Of a DNA stretch of 64,000 nt, positions 25,338 to 37,331 are shown one piece after another; position 1 is the stretch's first letter, and the number at the start of each line of letters is the position of its first letter. Source of the stretch: Cardinalis cardinalis. Its lineage: Eukaryota > Chordata > Aves > Passeriformes > Cardinalidae. Where the stretch lies: contig JACDOX010000008.1 of assembly GCA_014549065.1 (NCBI GenBank), positions 5,320,997-5,384,996 of the forward strand, read 5' to 3'. Made by a program: the position numbers and the translations under genes. The notes beneath the pieces are model-generated. The model had not been told where the DNA came from. It did not search any database and saw nothing but the letters and a program-made list of their open reading frames with translations.

Positions 25338-27779
25338 CTGTAGTTGGGTTAGAAATCAGATTTACTACAAGAGCATTTCTTTGGACATTTGCCCCTCATC
25401 CTTGATATGGTGTTAGCTCAGTGAGTTTGCAGGCCTTCCAAAACATTGTCAATCAGAACAAAAAGTGAACTGCATACACCACCTCCATTTTAAGTATATC
25501 CTGGGTTGTATCTATTTTGCCTGAAATGCCCTTTACTATTTCCTTTATAATCCCAGCCAGGCTGCTCCTTCTCAAGGACATGCTTCCAGATATGCCTTTA
25601 CAGTTCAGGGACTTGTAACACACAGGTATAGAGGCAATCCCCAAGGCAAGATAAGACCTATGTTGTTCAGTAAGCCAAATGTGGTTTTTCAGGCAGCAGT
25701 CATCATCATGATCCCAAAAAATACAAATTCATAAAGGAAAAATATAGTCTCCAAAACTCAAAAATCAACAGTGGGAAGATGGGGGGATAGGTACCCTTAC
25801 TGGTTTTATTTCAAGTAGCTTCTTAGGGGCCTACATCTCTAAGTAGCAGGGTATCTTTAGCCAGAAGGTTGATTCAAAAGCTCCTGAATATTCACAGGCA
25901 AAGCCATTTGGAGATGTTTCACCCAAGACTTAAGGCCCCTGCAGCAGTCATGTTCCCTTGGATGAGCAGGAAGGGTCCAACACTACACTAGCACTGAGCA
26001 CAGGTGCAGAGCGAGCCTGGGCAGACATCCCAGCCCACAGAGTTAAAGACTTTTTCAGCCAAGAAAAAAGGAGCAAGATTATATTATTATTTCCCAGCTA
26101 GGAGTACTTGGAAAGGAGCAGACACACACTGATCTTAAGTAAAGGAGGATGCAGATCCCTTTGGAAGAAGAGAAGGGCAGAGGTCTTCTGCATTCCTCTA
26201 AGTTGAGCAGAACAGCAATGTCCTTTTCTTCTTGCTCACAACTGCCATTTCCCTCCTCTGCTCTCCAGAAAAGGAAAACATCTTCCTGTACACTCTAACT
26301 ATGAACTGGGGAAGGGAGTGGAGGTAATGGTTGCTCTTTGTCTTTGTTTCTTTTAACATAAAAAATCCAGCTATATACCAGTAGGTATACCTGGCCTAAG
26401 CCTACTGCATGAACTTTACAAATGAGAAAATGAAGAACTTTAAACTGTACCATCTTTATTTAATTATCTTTTTAATGCATATTTTGTAACTTGCAGATTT
26501 TTAACAGATGTTTTGACAGCCTTTATTAATGGTCTTTTTGTCCACATTCAAATTTCCCCCAAAGAACAATGACATTCTAAAGGGCTTCTGGTAGCAGTCC
26601 AAGACATACACTTAAAATTAAAATTTCCTCCAAGTTCAATCTGCTTTTCTGGTTTGGGTGCATCTAGTTATTCATTTATTTCCAGATGTTGATCAGCTGA
26701 ACTTTTGGAGATTGGTAACTAAAAGATTCCAGGTAAGGTGAAGTTAAGAGGAAAATTAAAACCTATAAGGCTGCAAATACATTACTTATCTTCCTCTGTG
26801 GTCATGGAGATCCTGACAATATTACTATTAGTATTTACTAAACAATGGACTTTGCTCTGAAATTATCCTGGTTGACAGATTCCCAACTTCCTCAAAAAAA
26901 GAGAGAAGCTTCCAGTGTTAGGTTAGCATTTTGTCTGTTCCAGGAAGGCATTTAATAAATGCAAGATAAGCAAAAAAAGAACAGGAACCAGGTGGAAGTC
27001 TAGCACACTGGCTCATTTTAAGAGCTGTAACAAAATGATCATAAAGTTGTTGCTGCTACATATTTTGTGTATAAAAAANAGACTTCCCTAGCATTTATAT
27101 TTCCCACAGCAGCTCCATTTTGAAAAAGTTAACTAATTACCTCTTTATATTATTCTGCATCTACAGACAGTCCATGTGCAGTGCAAACTCAGCAAGCTCA
27201 GAATCCAATGACTTTTTTTTTGTTGTTGTCCCTTATTAAATTATTTCACCTTTCATCCAAGTTTCTTAAAGTGCCTTACAGATATAAAGATCCTNTTATT
27301 ATCCTTCAGTGAGATCAAAAGCCTCTTTTGCCATTGAATCTAACCAAAGTGTTCTGGACCCTAATTAAGTCTCATGTTAAGGTTGCATTGCATTTTAAAG
27401 CTGAAAGACTTGGAGGTAGAGTGGCAAAGTGGCTTATTCTCAAACACACAAAAATCCTGTGGCAAGGCCACAAATAAAAACAAGCAAAAGCAGTCAGGGT
27501 GCCAGCCAGCAGACNTAGGAAAGAGCTTCACTTCTACCACTGCTCACAGTGCTGTAATTAACACTCTGTATATAGTGACTTAAATTTATTTACACATCGA
27601 TTATGACCATAAGATCCACTGACTGTCAAACTGGAAATGGGACAGGGGGACTCAAAAATACCTACACTGCTCAATTCATCTGCATTGTGTGAGAGAGATG
27701 GAGGGTATTTTCTGAGTATGATAAAGCTGAAGGGATTTTCCCAGACCACTGGAAAGGGAATAAACTTCAGGTTTGATTG

Positions 27780-27853
27780 CTCTTCTCTTATTCTTTCTTC
27801 TCTTTCCTTTCTTTTCCTTGTTCCCCCCTTTCTTTTCTTCCTTGTTTTCTTCC
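27780..27853. repeat. Polypyrimidine tract
   Basis: About 74 bases made almost wholly of T and C, built from TTCT/CTTT/CCTT words with a C6 run. Low-complexity sequence with no coding value. Confidence 0.85.
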
Positions 27854-28170
27854 AATTTATTTAATTTTTAATCTGAGTGTCTCTGTGCTCACTTATTAAG
27901 CTGGCTCAGTAGAGTGTGATAGAGATATCAGGCCTAAAAAGTCATAGACAGATGAGAAGTTCCCAAAGTTACATTNATTATATCTTAAATGATATATCTC
28001 TAAAGCCAAATAAGCCAGGAAATGTTATTCTCTTCAATATTTTTTTTCTAACGTGAAAAAACAAGAACCAAACCTGACTTAGCTTATTTTCTTGATCAGT
28101 ACCAGACAGTGAATTAAGTCATAGGCTAAATCACGGAAGGTTTGAGAATAAAGAGATTTTCCGATGGCAG

Positions 28171-28206
28171 AAAAAGTTCCTTTCCTTACTTTGAAAGGAA
28201 CTTTTT
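28171..28206. repeat. Perfect inverted repeat, 14-bp arms, 8-nt loop
   Basis: AAAAAGTTCCTTTC at 28171-28184 is matched exactly by GAAAGGAACTTTTT at 28193-28206, with loop CTTACTTT. It is the longest mismatch-free arm I noticed in the window. Confidence 0.9.
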
Positions 28207-28812
28207 TTGCATATATCCTCAGAGTTCATAGTTCTATTTTACTATCATTAACAAATGATGAAGGAATAAGAAAACAAAGGAAAAATGGCAAGATTTAACA
28301 TGCAATCTTCATGAACAGGGTATAATGCAGGAACACCCCAACCCTAATCTCACCCCTAAATCAATAAAACTATGGATTCACAAGAAAAAACAATTTCCTA
28401 TGGAGTAATACTGCTGCTTTTCATCTGAGACATAGCAATTAACTGGGTATCCACTTTTTGCATAAGGTGATCAACAAATAGAAGGTGCAAGTTTAAGCAA
28501 AATAGCTCAACTAGCAGGAAATAACTCCCTAGCAGAAAGTTGACTCATTTAGATCAGGTGACTGCCTCCAAGGATTTGGTTAAAAAATAACAAACTCACC
28601 CATAATTAGAAATGGTTTTAAAGGAATGGCTTGAAAACCATCCATGGCCTTGTCCTATCTTACTCAAAACTCCTCTGATTTTCTTTTACATTGCAAACTG
28701 CAAAAACAGATCAAAAGCTCTGAGAAGCTTTGAGTATTGCCTGAGCTAAAGTTTGCTTATAGGAGGTGTACTTAAATCAGTGCCTCTTGCCATTTCAACT
28801 TAGGGTTGTTTT

Positions 28813-28858
28813 CAGGTTTCATCTAAAGATGAATGTCTTCATCTTTTGATGAAACCTG
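28813..28858. repeat. Inverted repeat, 21-bp arms with one mismatch, 4-nt loop
   Basis: The left arm at 28813-28833 (starting CAGGTTTCATC) pairs with 28838-28858 (ending GATGAAACCTG), leaving one mismatched position and loop TGTC. A second hairpin begins eight bases later. Confidence 0.9.
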
Positions 28859-28866
28859 CATGTAGA

Positions 28867-28888
28867 ATGTAGATGTCTTCATCTACAT
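28867..28888. repeat. Perfect inverted repeat, 9-bp arms, 4-nt loop
   Basis: ATGTAGATG (28867-28875) and CATCTACAT (28880-28888) are exact complements around TCTT. The word GTCTTCATCT is shared with the neighbouring hairpin at 28813-28858. Confidence 0.85.
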
Positions 28889-29507
28889 CTCCCCTAAAAT
28901 TGAGTATAAAAATTTTTAAAAATACTTTAACACTTAAAAAATGGATTAAGGAGAAACATGGAAAGATCTGTACAGTTCAAATAATACCTTCCCTGAACCT
29001 GAACGGTGATTCATGTGAAGACAGGACGCAGAGTGAAAATAAAGTCTGTATTTTCAAATAAATTTGGTATGCACTTACTCTGAAGCTTTTTTTTTTCTTC
29101 TCAGCCTAATCAAGTTAATTTCAAGCTATAACAAGCTGAGCAGAATAAAGAACTACTCAAAATATGGCATCATCATTCACAGTAGTCTTTTAGCAAAATT
29201 CGTTAAATTACATAAATTACGTACTATATGACACAGTAACTTTGTTCTGTAGACAAAACCTGAAAACTAAACAAGTTGACTGGGTTTAAATATATAAAAT
29301 ACCTTATGTGCATTCTTGATTTTGAAGGCAGATGCTCTGAAGAGAATTCTAACTTCCCTTCATCCCTCCCAAGAAACCAAAAAACCCCTGTAAGTTATCT
29401 TCCACATAGTTTCAGTTTAATAATAAAAGCAAGCTGCTTATAATGAAATAACATCAAGAAATTAGGAATTTTCTACATCATCTCCTGGAGCCACATGACT
29501 CAATAAA

Positions 29508-29580
29508 AATCTCTTTTTAGAGATTAGAAGTAGAAGTTTTCTACTTCTCAGGGCTGCAGAAAATATCTTGGATATTTTCT
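29508..29580. repeat. Three consecutive short hairpins
   Basis: AATCTCT/AGAGATT (29508-29514 and 29519-29525), AGAAGTAGAA/TTCTACTTCT (29526-29535 and 29539-29548, loop GTT) and AGAAAATATC/GATATTTTCT (29558-29567 and 29571-29580, loop TTG) are all perfect. The first two abut without a gap. Confidence 0.85.
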
Positions 29581-30014
29581 TGGCAAGTTCAGACGAAGGA
29601 ATTCTTGTCTCTGTTTTTTAAACAGAAAATTCAGAGTACAGATATTTTAAATAGTTTTTCTTCAAAATGTGACCCTTAAATATATACAGACAAACCCCCA
29701 AATAAATAGAACCTTATATCTATGCATTTTTCTGATTTCTATGTGAAATTATTTTGATGATTTGGGTCACAATCTTCAAAAACTTGTGAGGTGGAACCAG
29801 TGCTTAAAAGAAATACTAGTTTTCTGCTCCTGTATAAAAAAATCACTGTCACGTATATTTCTTCAGCCTGTAGGTAATACAGCACAATACTGAACCATAA
29901 TTTAAGATACGCATCTAGGTTTGGCAGCATTTTATCCCTGTTTTTTGTCATACCCACATTGCTGGGAAGGCGATGGAGAATGCAAGGAGTGCATGCCTTG
30001 CTGCTGGGGTGTGG

Positions 30015-30061
30015 ATCATTTATTTCAATGATTTCAATGTGCATCATTTATTTCAATGATT
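30015..30061. repeat. 19-bp direct repeat, two copies
   Basis: ATCATTTATTTCAATGATT occurs at 30015-30033 and 30043-30061, nine bases apart. The copies are identical. Confidence 0.85.
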
Positions 30062-30474
30062 ACAGTGAATTGGCTACAGTCAGAGATACATGCATTCACA
30101 AAGGGATTTTTCCTAGCACACTTTGTCCAGCTCTTACCTGTTTCTTCTGGGTTTGATCCAAAACCAATAAAACACACTGGAGGTTTTCAATTCAATTCAA
30201 AGGGCTTTGAATCAAGCCATTTACTCTGTTTGCAACAAGAATCTTCAGAACACAATAGAGACCACAGGACCCTGCATGTAGGCCTGAGTCAAGCCAGTGC
30301 ACTTCACGATGGAGGAAAAGGGGTGGACTTGCTGTTTTTGTTGGTGTTTTGTTTGTTGGGATTTTTTGTTTAATTTACAAGACTCTTTGTCTGAGATGGG
30401 AGCAGTTTTCGTTTCCAGCTCCTCCCTTTTTCTCCCTGGCAAAGGGCAAGTCCAATGTCTGTCTGCCTGAGCAG

Positions 30475-30745
30475 GAGAACGCCGGCCAAGAGCCTGCACT
30501 CGCAGTCGTCAGGCCCCTTGAAGGCTCGGTGACAGATAATCCCAACCATGTCTCCATGTGCCCGTCCTCGCCCCCCCGGCTGCCAGCGCTCTTCCCTGGC
30601 AGGCCTGGCCCGTCTCCATGGTGACCGCGGGCCCGGCTGGCTGCGCTGGCCCTGCCACCCGCCTGCCTCGGCTCTCCAGGGTAAGGGATCGCAGCGCGGC
30701 CCCTCCGCTTGCTGCTCAGAACGGCTCAGTTCAGGCCACGCAGCT
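30475..30745. promoter_or_regulatory. Intragenic CpG island in DPF3 intron D-E
   Basis: I count 22 CpG pairs in about 260 bases (30480-30740), in sequence that is clearly GC-rich while the surrounding intron is AT-rich. By eye this meets the usual size, GC and observed/expected limits. It contains GTCTCCATGGTGAC at 30612-30625, which resembles an RFX X-box. It lies about 5.1 kb upstream of exon E in the direction of DPF3 transcription, so it could be an internal promoter, an enhancer or the start of an antisense RNA. No conserved exon was recognised in it. Confidence 0.45.
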
Positions 30746-32477
30746 TCACAAGAGAAATTACACTGTGATGATTAAATGAAAACATGGCTTTAAGGAGAAG
30801 GCAACAGAAAAGCTGTGCCTGGACTGTGGCTTTCTTTGATGGAAGAGGAGGGAGATGGCTGGCCGGGCATGCAGCCCCTTCTGTCCCTGTTATTGCTGGG
30901 TACAGCGGGCAATGGTGGGCAGAGGCAGACCAGGGAGCTGCTTCTGTGCTCAAGGCTAGACCCTGCCTGGGGAGGAACAATAAAAGAACACAGCTGCTGC
31001 TGTGGTGAGGAGCATGCCATGCACAGCTCAAGGGTGCTCCAGGCTCTTGCTCTCTCACACGGACACAGCCAGGCAGGGATGTGTGCAGCTATTTCTGCAG
31101 ACTCCTCACCGTGAATTAAGTGCATGGGTTTTTCGTTGCCGTTTTTCAGGAAGAAGTGTAAATCAAACTGAATGAGAGGAAATTGCCAGCCACTTACTCT
31201 GTTGTTAGCACCAGAGATAAGTATGTTGGCTGGCCCAAAACTGGGAAGTGCTGGGGCACTTGATACAGGGCCCTGCAGCAGGCTGGAGGTGGCACATCTG
31301 TGTCGATGTGGTGCTGTTTTTCTACCAAACACACTTGGAACTTGGGTGTAACGCTGGGAAATGGCTGGTGTCCTGTTCCCAGAGTTGTACTAATCAGCCT
31401 GCACAGCCCCATGGCCTCCACAAGCTCTGGCTCCCCACGCTGCACTCCCCCGCATGGGATGGGCATGCCCTTTTGCTGGCAGCCAGAGAAGCAGGATATG
31501 CTGCTACTGAGAGGCGCTGCAAACCACCCACCCAAAGTATTGCCAGGTCTCTCTAGTAACTGGATTTTATCTTCTTTTTTGAGTTAGCTAGTAGTGTGGG
31601 GATAGAAGAAGCTGTTGCTTTTGCACAACTTTTAGCAACTCTGAAAGGTTTGCCTTTCGTACAGCCCCTGCTCACAGAGACATGCAGCCAAGGAGCACTA
31701 CAAGAAGTGCTAGGAAAAGGAGGTACCTCTGTAAAAGTCAGAGGAAGCCTGTAAGTGTGGGGAAAGGAAGATCATTTGATCATCTCTTTAACAGGAATCA
31801 GTGTGGCCCCTAAGTTGAACAGCTAATGAAAGAGGTGGAAGGTGAGCTAGGTAGCTGGAAGGTACAGCTAGGAAAATATAGCATCAACTGATTGGATTCA
31901 GTAGATTTAGAGAATCAGTGTTCCTCTACCTTAAGGCAGCATTTAATAGAATTTCTCTGCACTGACCTTATAGAGTCTTCTGCAGGAACTCCTAAAGCAT
32001 CAGCCAAAAGCCCACTGCTAGGAGTAAAACATTGTAATTGTCTAGTGCCTCATGAGCACTAGAGTAGGAAATACAGAGTAGGCAGACAAAAGAGTCTGAC
32101 AACCTACAGATTTCCTGACTTTAAGGGGTATCTCTGTAGAGACTTGGCGCCTGGCCACTGAAGCACATCATTCCCATCGGCTAAGAAATAATATATCCCG
32201 CCTCAAGAAGGTATTGTAATGCCCAACATACGGCCCCATCTGCCAGCATCCCTCAATATTCAGGTGAGAATGGCCAGTGCCATGAATTAGGTCCCTGCAA
32301 CATCTTGTAAGCTTTTATCTGGAAATTACTCACTGGAGGAGTGTGAGAAGGCAGAAAGCACCTATTCAGTTCAAATTCAGTCAAAGCATTTGGATTTTAC
32401 TTGGTTCAAATTCTACTTGGAGAAGGAAAAAAATATGGCAGAAAAAGCAGGGAGATAGGAAAAAGGAAAAAAACCCT

Positions 32478-32516
32478 ACAAATACATTAATGATGTATTT
32501 GTACAAATACATTAAT
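32478..32516. repeat. 20-bp perfect palindrome with an extra direct copy of one arm
   Basis: ATGTATTTGT (32493-32502) and ACAAATACAT (32503-32512) form a palindrome with no spacer. The 14-mer ACAAATACATTAAT occurs at 32478-32491 and again at 32503-32516. Confidence 0.9.
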
Positions 32517-35500
32517 CCTAAATTGAGAGCTGATGTGCTGTTCAAGCAACACATGTGTTTCAAAAACNAGTAAGTCAGGTTGGAAATATTTTCCCATAAA
32601 CTACTGAGAAGCACTCGGTGCTTCTCTTCAATGACAGTTGCACACAAACAGCAACATTTTAGTCCTTGTCCAGGCAGTATAGAAAAGAAACACCAAATTA
32701 CCAAAACAACCACCCCGTGACTCCAATCGAAACAAACAAAAAAGTGGGTTGCAGATTAGCTCTCTGTCGACACAGGAGATGATTTTGGGATTTCCCACTA
32801 TGCCTTAACTCTAAACAACTGATCTATTTTTTTAACTCAGCATTGCAAAATACCCTCACAAAAGCCTCAGTGATTTAGAGCTGCAAAAAGGATTTAAGGG
32901 AAATCTTTACACAGTTCAAAAACTCCAATCATTACTGTTTCTTTTAGCATTTTGAGTGTTTTTCCTTATGAAAACAAACTCTGAAAAGAGAAAAAACCCA
33001 AACAGATTAAATGACTAAGAAGTTAACTCAAGGTAATGTACATATTTTCACTGAAAGGCACCTGCTGCAGGGTATCTTGTTGCAAGGTGGGCACTGATGC
33101 ATCCTTGCATTCAGAAGTAGCTCCCACCATGGCCCCAGCAAGGATCAGCATTGAGGCAGGGAAAAGTAGGCCTGATGTAGCTTTTCAAATTGATGCTGCT
33201 TGTGGAGAGGAACAAACAGCTCGTCTCCAACTGAGGGGCTGACTCTCCTCATTTATTCATGGCCAGCCCCCTGCCTGGATGGAAATAAAAATGTTTCAAA
33301 GATGACTGTGTGGGGGAGCTGGAGGACAGCTTGGAGGCACACTGAGGTTAGCACATTAATTTTTTATCTCTGGAGACTGGGTATCCAATTATGCTTAGAG
33401 TACACAAACAACTTTGGCTGGTCTCTCCAGTAGAGATTTATCCACATAATAAAATCTGTGATGGAACTGGGCACAACAGACTGATGCCATGAAATAATGT
33501 ACACAGGTGGTCTTGCAGGGCAGATGCTTAAGCTAGCAGAGGGGCAGGAGGGCACAGGAATGCATTCTGCTTAACTATATGTATTGCACAATGGATCAAC
33601 CTGCACTCAGCACAATGTACTTCATTTAGGATTGTCATTGGCCAGAGTGCTTGTGGGCATAAGATGCTGTTCAGTTGCTGCTTCTGCACAGCCNCCTGCA
33701 ATCAACATTTCACACAGCAAAATGCCACTGAGAACTCTTCTCCTTTAAAGGAGAGGAAGTTTTTCTCCATGTAGACACACTATCCTATTCTCCCAGGAAT
33801 TAAGAAAGAGCATTTATAATACTAGTACACTCATTCACAGAGACATTTCAATAGATAGAAGTCTAATGTAATTCCTATATCAGAAGTGCCTCAAAATTTG
33901 TGAGCACAAGCTGCCCCCAGAGCTGGCCTGTACCCATGGAGAGAGAAGGAATAAAACAGCAGGCGTTTTGTGGCAGGCTTGGATGCACCCTGGGCTCACA
34001 AATCTCACGGTCTCGGTGCCAACATGTAGAGGAAAAGCCAGCAGAGAAAAAGTCTGAAAATGGTGTGGAATCATTTATTTTTTCAGTGGAGTTGAGGAAA
34101 TGGGAGGTTGACTTTTTAAAGGGTTTTCTATAATTTGCTTTTCGCAGTTCAATACTCAGGTAACAAAATCAGAGAGTAGGTCAGAAATAAATGTTTGTAT
34201 AGGCAGAGGCAAGACTAGACACTGAGGAAGGGCTGTTTATTTGTGTCAAAGGGCTAGATAAAGCATAAAAAGCAAGCTACTAAAGCTCAAACAAAACACA
34301 GGCTAGGGTGTTGACTGTTGAACTATCTTTCATGTTGCAACAGGTAATCTTTATGTGAAAAAGAACAGAAGGAGAGAGAGGTGTAAAGAGATGTAAACAG
34401 ACAAACCTTCTAAACAGTCAAGGACAGTGAGATGTGCCAAGGAGGTGAGATGTGGGACTTGGGCCAGTCCCATTTCTTTGATGCACACCTATTCAATAGG
34501 TCTCAGTTTTAGGTAGCTTCCTCCCATCTACATCTCTTTTCCCATCTCTGGATAATTTTCTGACCCCCTCAAATTGGTCTGTGCATGAAATAGAGGGGAC
34601 TGAATATACAGAAAGACAAGAGGCTTTCAGGTCTTGATCTGGCAGCAGTTAGGGCACCAACAGTTGAATCCTGCAGAAGCCCTGCTCCCTCCTGCATCAC
34701 CAAGGCTGCTGTTACTGCAGATTCTGCAAGGAGTGGAAGCTGTAGAGGAGACGAGGGTACAGAGGAAGGAAGTTCATGCTGCAGCCGCCCGCCTGAACTT
34801 GACTGACCTGGTGCTCACCTCCCAGGGCACAACAAATTCCAAATGGCCGCTTTGACTTGCCCTGCCTCTTCTAAATCAGGCTGCTCAGCAAATAACCCAA
34901 TCCTACTCTACACTATATCTCTGGTCCTCCTGCTCAGTGGGTTGTGGATTAGCTGTTTGGATTAACATCTGCCCGCCTTCCCTCCCTCCCACCTACCCCA
35001 CCCCCCAAGCCCACGCAGAGAGGACTCTTGAAGCTTGAAATCTACAATGCCGCAGATCTGTCAAATCTAATTCATAACACATGCCTAGCAGTTCTTAGGG
35101 GAGAGGAAGGATCTGATGCTCTGGCTCCCCACCATCCCCCTATACAAAGGGACCATTTAATGACTGCACATTAGCAATGTGGACAATTAGCATTCACATG
35201 GAAGATAAATGGCAGCATAAATTAAATATTGCCAAGTGGAAGAGCAAAGATGCAAGATCTGAGCTCAAGGCTCTAAACAAACAGGCCAAAAAGGAAGAAA
35301 CAGCCACTGTGACAGCTCAGTCATTTGGGACAGTTACCTTCCAGCATCTGGGACTTTCCCCAAGGCTGATCTGCACATTTGCATGGCTGTTGCCCATAGC
35401 GCACTGGCTCCTCGCTGGTTATTCTTTCCACTCAGGAATCTGGGCATCAGAGAGGTTTATCCCAATGGTTCTAAACTTCTGCCTGCTTGTGGATCTGTGC

Positions 35501-37193
35501 ATCAGCAGCTTCCTTCTGCCACATGCTCAGGGGGAACACGAGCCCAAGCAGCTCTCATGCTACTCTTTCCCACAGTGTAGAATGCACCTTTTTTATCATG
35601 GGCCAAAGTCAGCTGCTCCTAATCTTACCATAGCTCTTCTAGCTCTTCTTGTTAACTTCTATAATTTCCTAAGCACCAGACACAAGGATTGAGACCTCTT
35701 GGCACCTATGTCAAGCTGAATTCAGGGTATAGGACACTACCTTTCTTTTTTTGGGCATCTATTGCAAGACCATTATCAATATTAATTCAATACAGATTTG
35801 CAATATTCCTCTCAGGTATGTAACTATTACTGATTACTCCAGGCACAGGAAAAAAACAACCAACCAAAAAAACCCCCAAAACGGATGTAAATGCTAAGTA
35901 AACAAAAGCTACTGGGTGAACACTGACATTCCCCTGCCTGCCCAAGCAGTCACTCTTAGTGCATTGACAGCTCAAGTTTATCAACAGCTGGAGGAGTCAA
36001 AATTACTTTTACTGTGAGTCTACCAAACATGTGAATAACTAAAAGGTAGAGCATAAAAGTGACAGAAACATAGAGCTTGCCAAATGGGATCATACTAAAC
36101 AGTCCTTCAAGCTCAGACAGTGGCTAGTAGCAGATGCTTTGGAGGAAGGAAACCCCCTCCCACACTTCCCTGGGGACAATTATCAATTATACCGCTTAGA
36201 AAAAAAATGTTTTCCTACTTCCATATTTCTTGCAGTTCTTAGGGTATTAGAAAGTGTTTTCCTGCATATTTTTCCCTATAAGCATTTTATTGCTTTATTA
36301 CTTTGAACTAAAATAACACAGATCATATGCTGATCCAAAAGAACTTTTTGAAAGTGNAAAAAGCTATCTACACAAATCCCAAGGTCACAGCAAACATCAC
36401 ATAGTATGTAAAACTGAGAAACAGGGGACTAGAGACTTGCAAAAATCAGTAATAGAACACAGTATCCTTGACTTCCTGTTCTGTGCCTAAGGAGCACAGA
36501 AGGGATAGTCAAACAGGGTGATGGACCTTATGCTCACACTGAGCATATGTGATTCATCACAGAAAGATTCGGAGCACTTAGATCTCTTTCAGCGCTGTAC
36601 CAGTGTGGGAAATTGAGGCACATTCTCCTTTCANGTTCCTGCTCTCCTCCTTGCAGACCAGTACTGATGTGTTTTCATAGCTTTTATCAAACCATAACTA
36701 AGGAGCAGCTTTTGGCAAAGTTGAGGGTAAGCTNTTTATGCAGCAGGTGAAGGTATAAGGGAGAAAGGTGGTTATTTTCATACTGAAAAACTGAGACATT
36801 GACAAATATTTCTTATTTAAAGGCAAAACAAAGGCAGCCCCCTGAAACAACTGGATGTGTATTTCTTTGGCATCCTTACTAAGAGCCTCTGGGAGGCCGC
36901 TTGATGATGGGCAGCTTGGCCATCTCTTCTTTTCCCCCCTCTCCTTGCCACCTCCTCCCCACAGGAGCAGTAATGGAAAAGTGACTTGCTGCAGAGATAA
37001 TGCTGGGTTTGAAATGAATTCCTGACTAGCTGAGCCAGCACCCGTGTGAGCTGTGGCTGATTAGCTCCAAGCATCCACATCCCAATCACTCACAACTGAG
37101 CTAGGCAATAACATCAGCCTCCCCAAGGCAAAGACAGGGTGGAGATAACATCCCTGAAAAGGATCTCAAAGGCAAAGGGAAGATCCTACTCAC

Positions 37194-37331
37194 GTTTGTG
37201 GTTTTCATTTCGGTGGACAGGGGACGAGCGGGTCTCCTGCTCACGGGCTTCATCACCCTCTTCACTGGCGAGGTGGGTGTGAGCATAGTGGTAACTCAGC
37301 CCAGGCCTGTTCTTGTAACGCTTACCACAGA
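37194..37331 (-). CDS. DPF3: DPF3 exon D: rest of the C2H2 zinc finger and linker
   Basis: This 138-bp exon has acceptor CCATCCAG and a GTGAGT donor. It completes Ile and encodes CGKRYKNRPGLSYHYAHTH, then an acidic and polar linker ending HRNENHK, plus the first base of a Pro codon (C|CC). With exon C the finger reads C-x2-C-x12-H-x4-H, and all four zinc ligands are present. This finger lies near residues 198-221 in human DPF3. The linker after it (ASEEGDEAREQETRSSPV) leads to the PHD module. The intron to exon E is the longest complete one here, at 11,856 bp. Confidence 0.96.

Larger units (their letters stand above)
25338..37193 (-). other. DPF3: DPF3 intron D-E (11,856 bp)
   Basis: A GTGAGT donor and CTACAG acceptor bound it. 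It holds a polypyrimidine tract at 27780-27853, the inverted-repeat cluster at 28171-29580, a direct repeat at 30015-30061, a CpG island at about 30475-30745, a palindrome at 32493-32512, and a possible conserved block at about 35155-35330. Long open frames at 30790-31332 (minus) and 35177-35692 (plus) have no family signature. Confidence 0.85.

Noticed and set aside
30790..31332. 180-codon minus-strand open frame
   Set aside because: It overlaps other long frames on both strands in a locally GC-richer stretch, where stops are rarer. The translation has no domain or splice-consistent match to DPF3.
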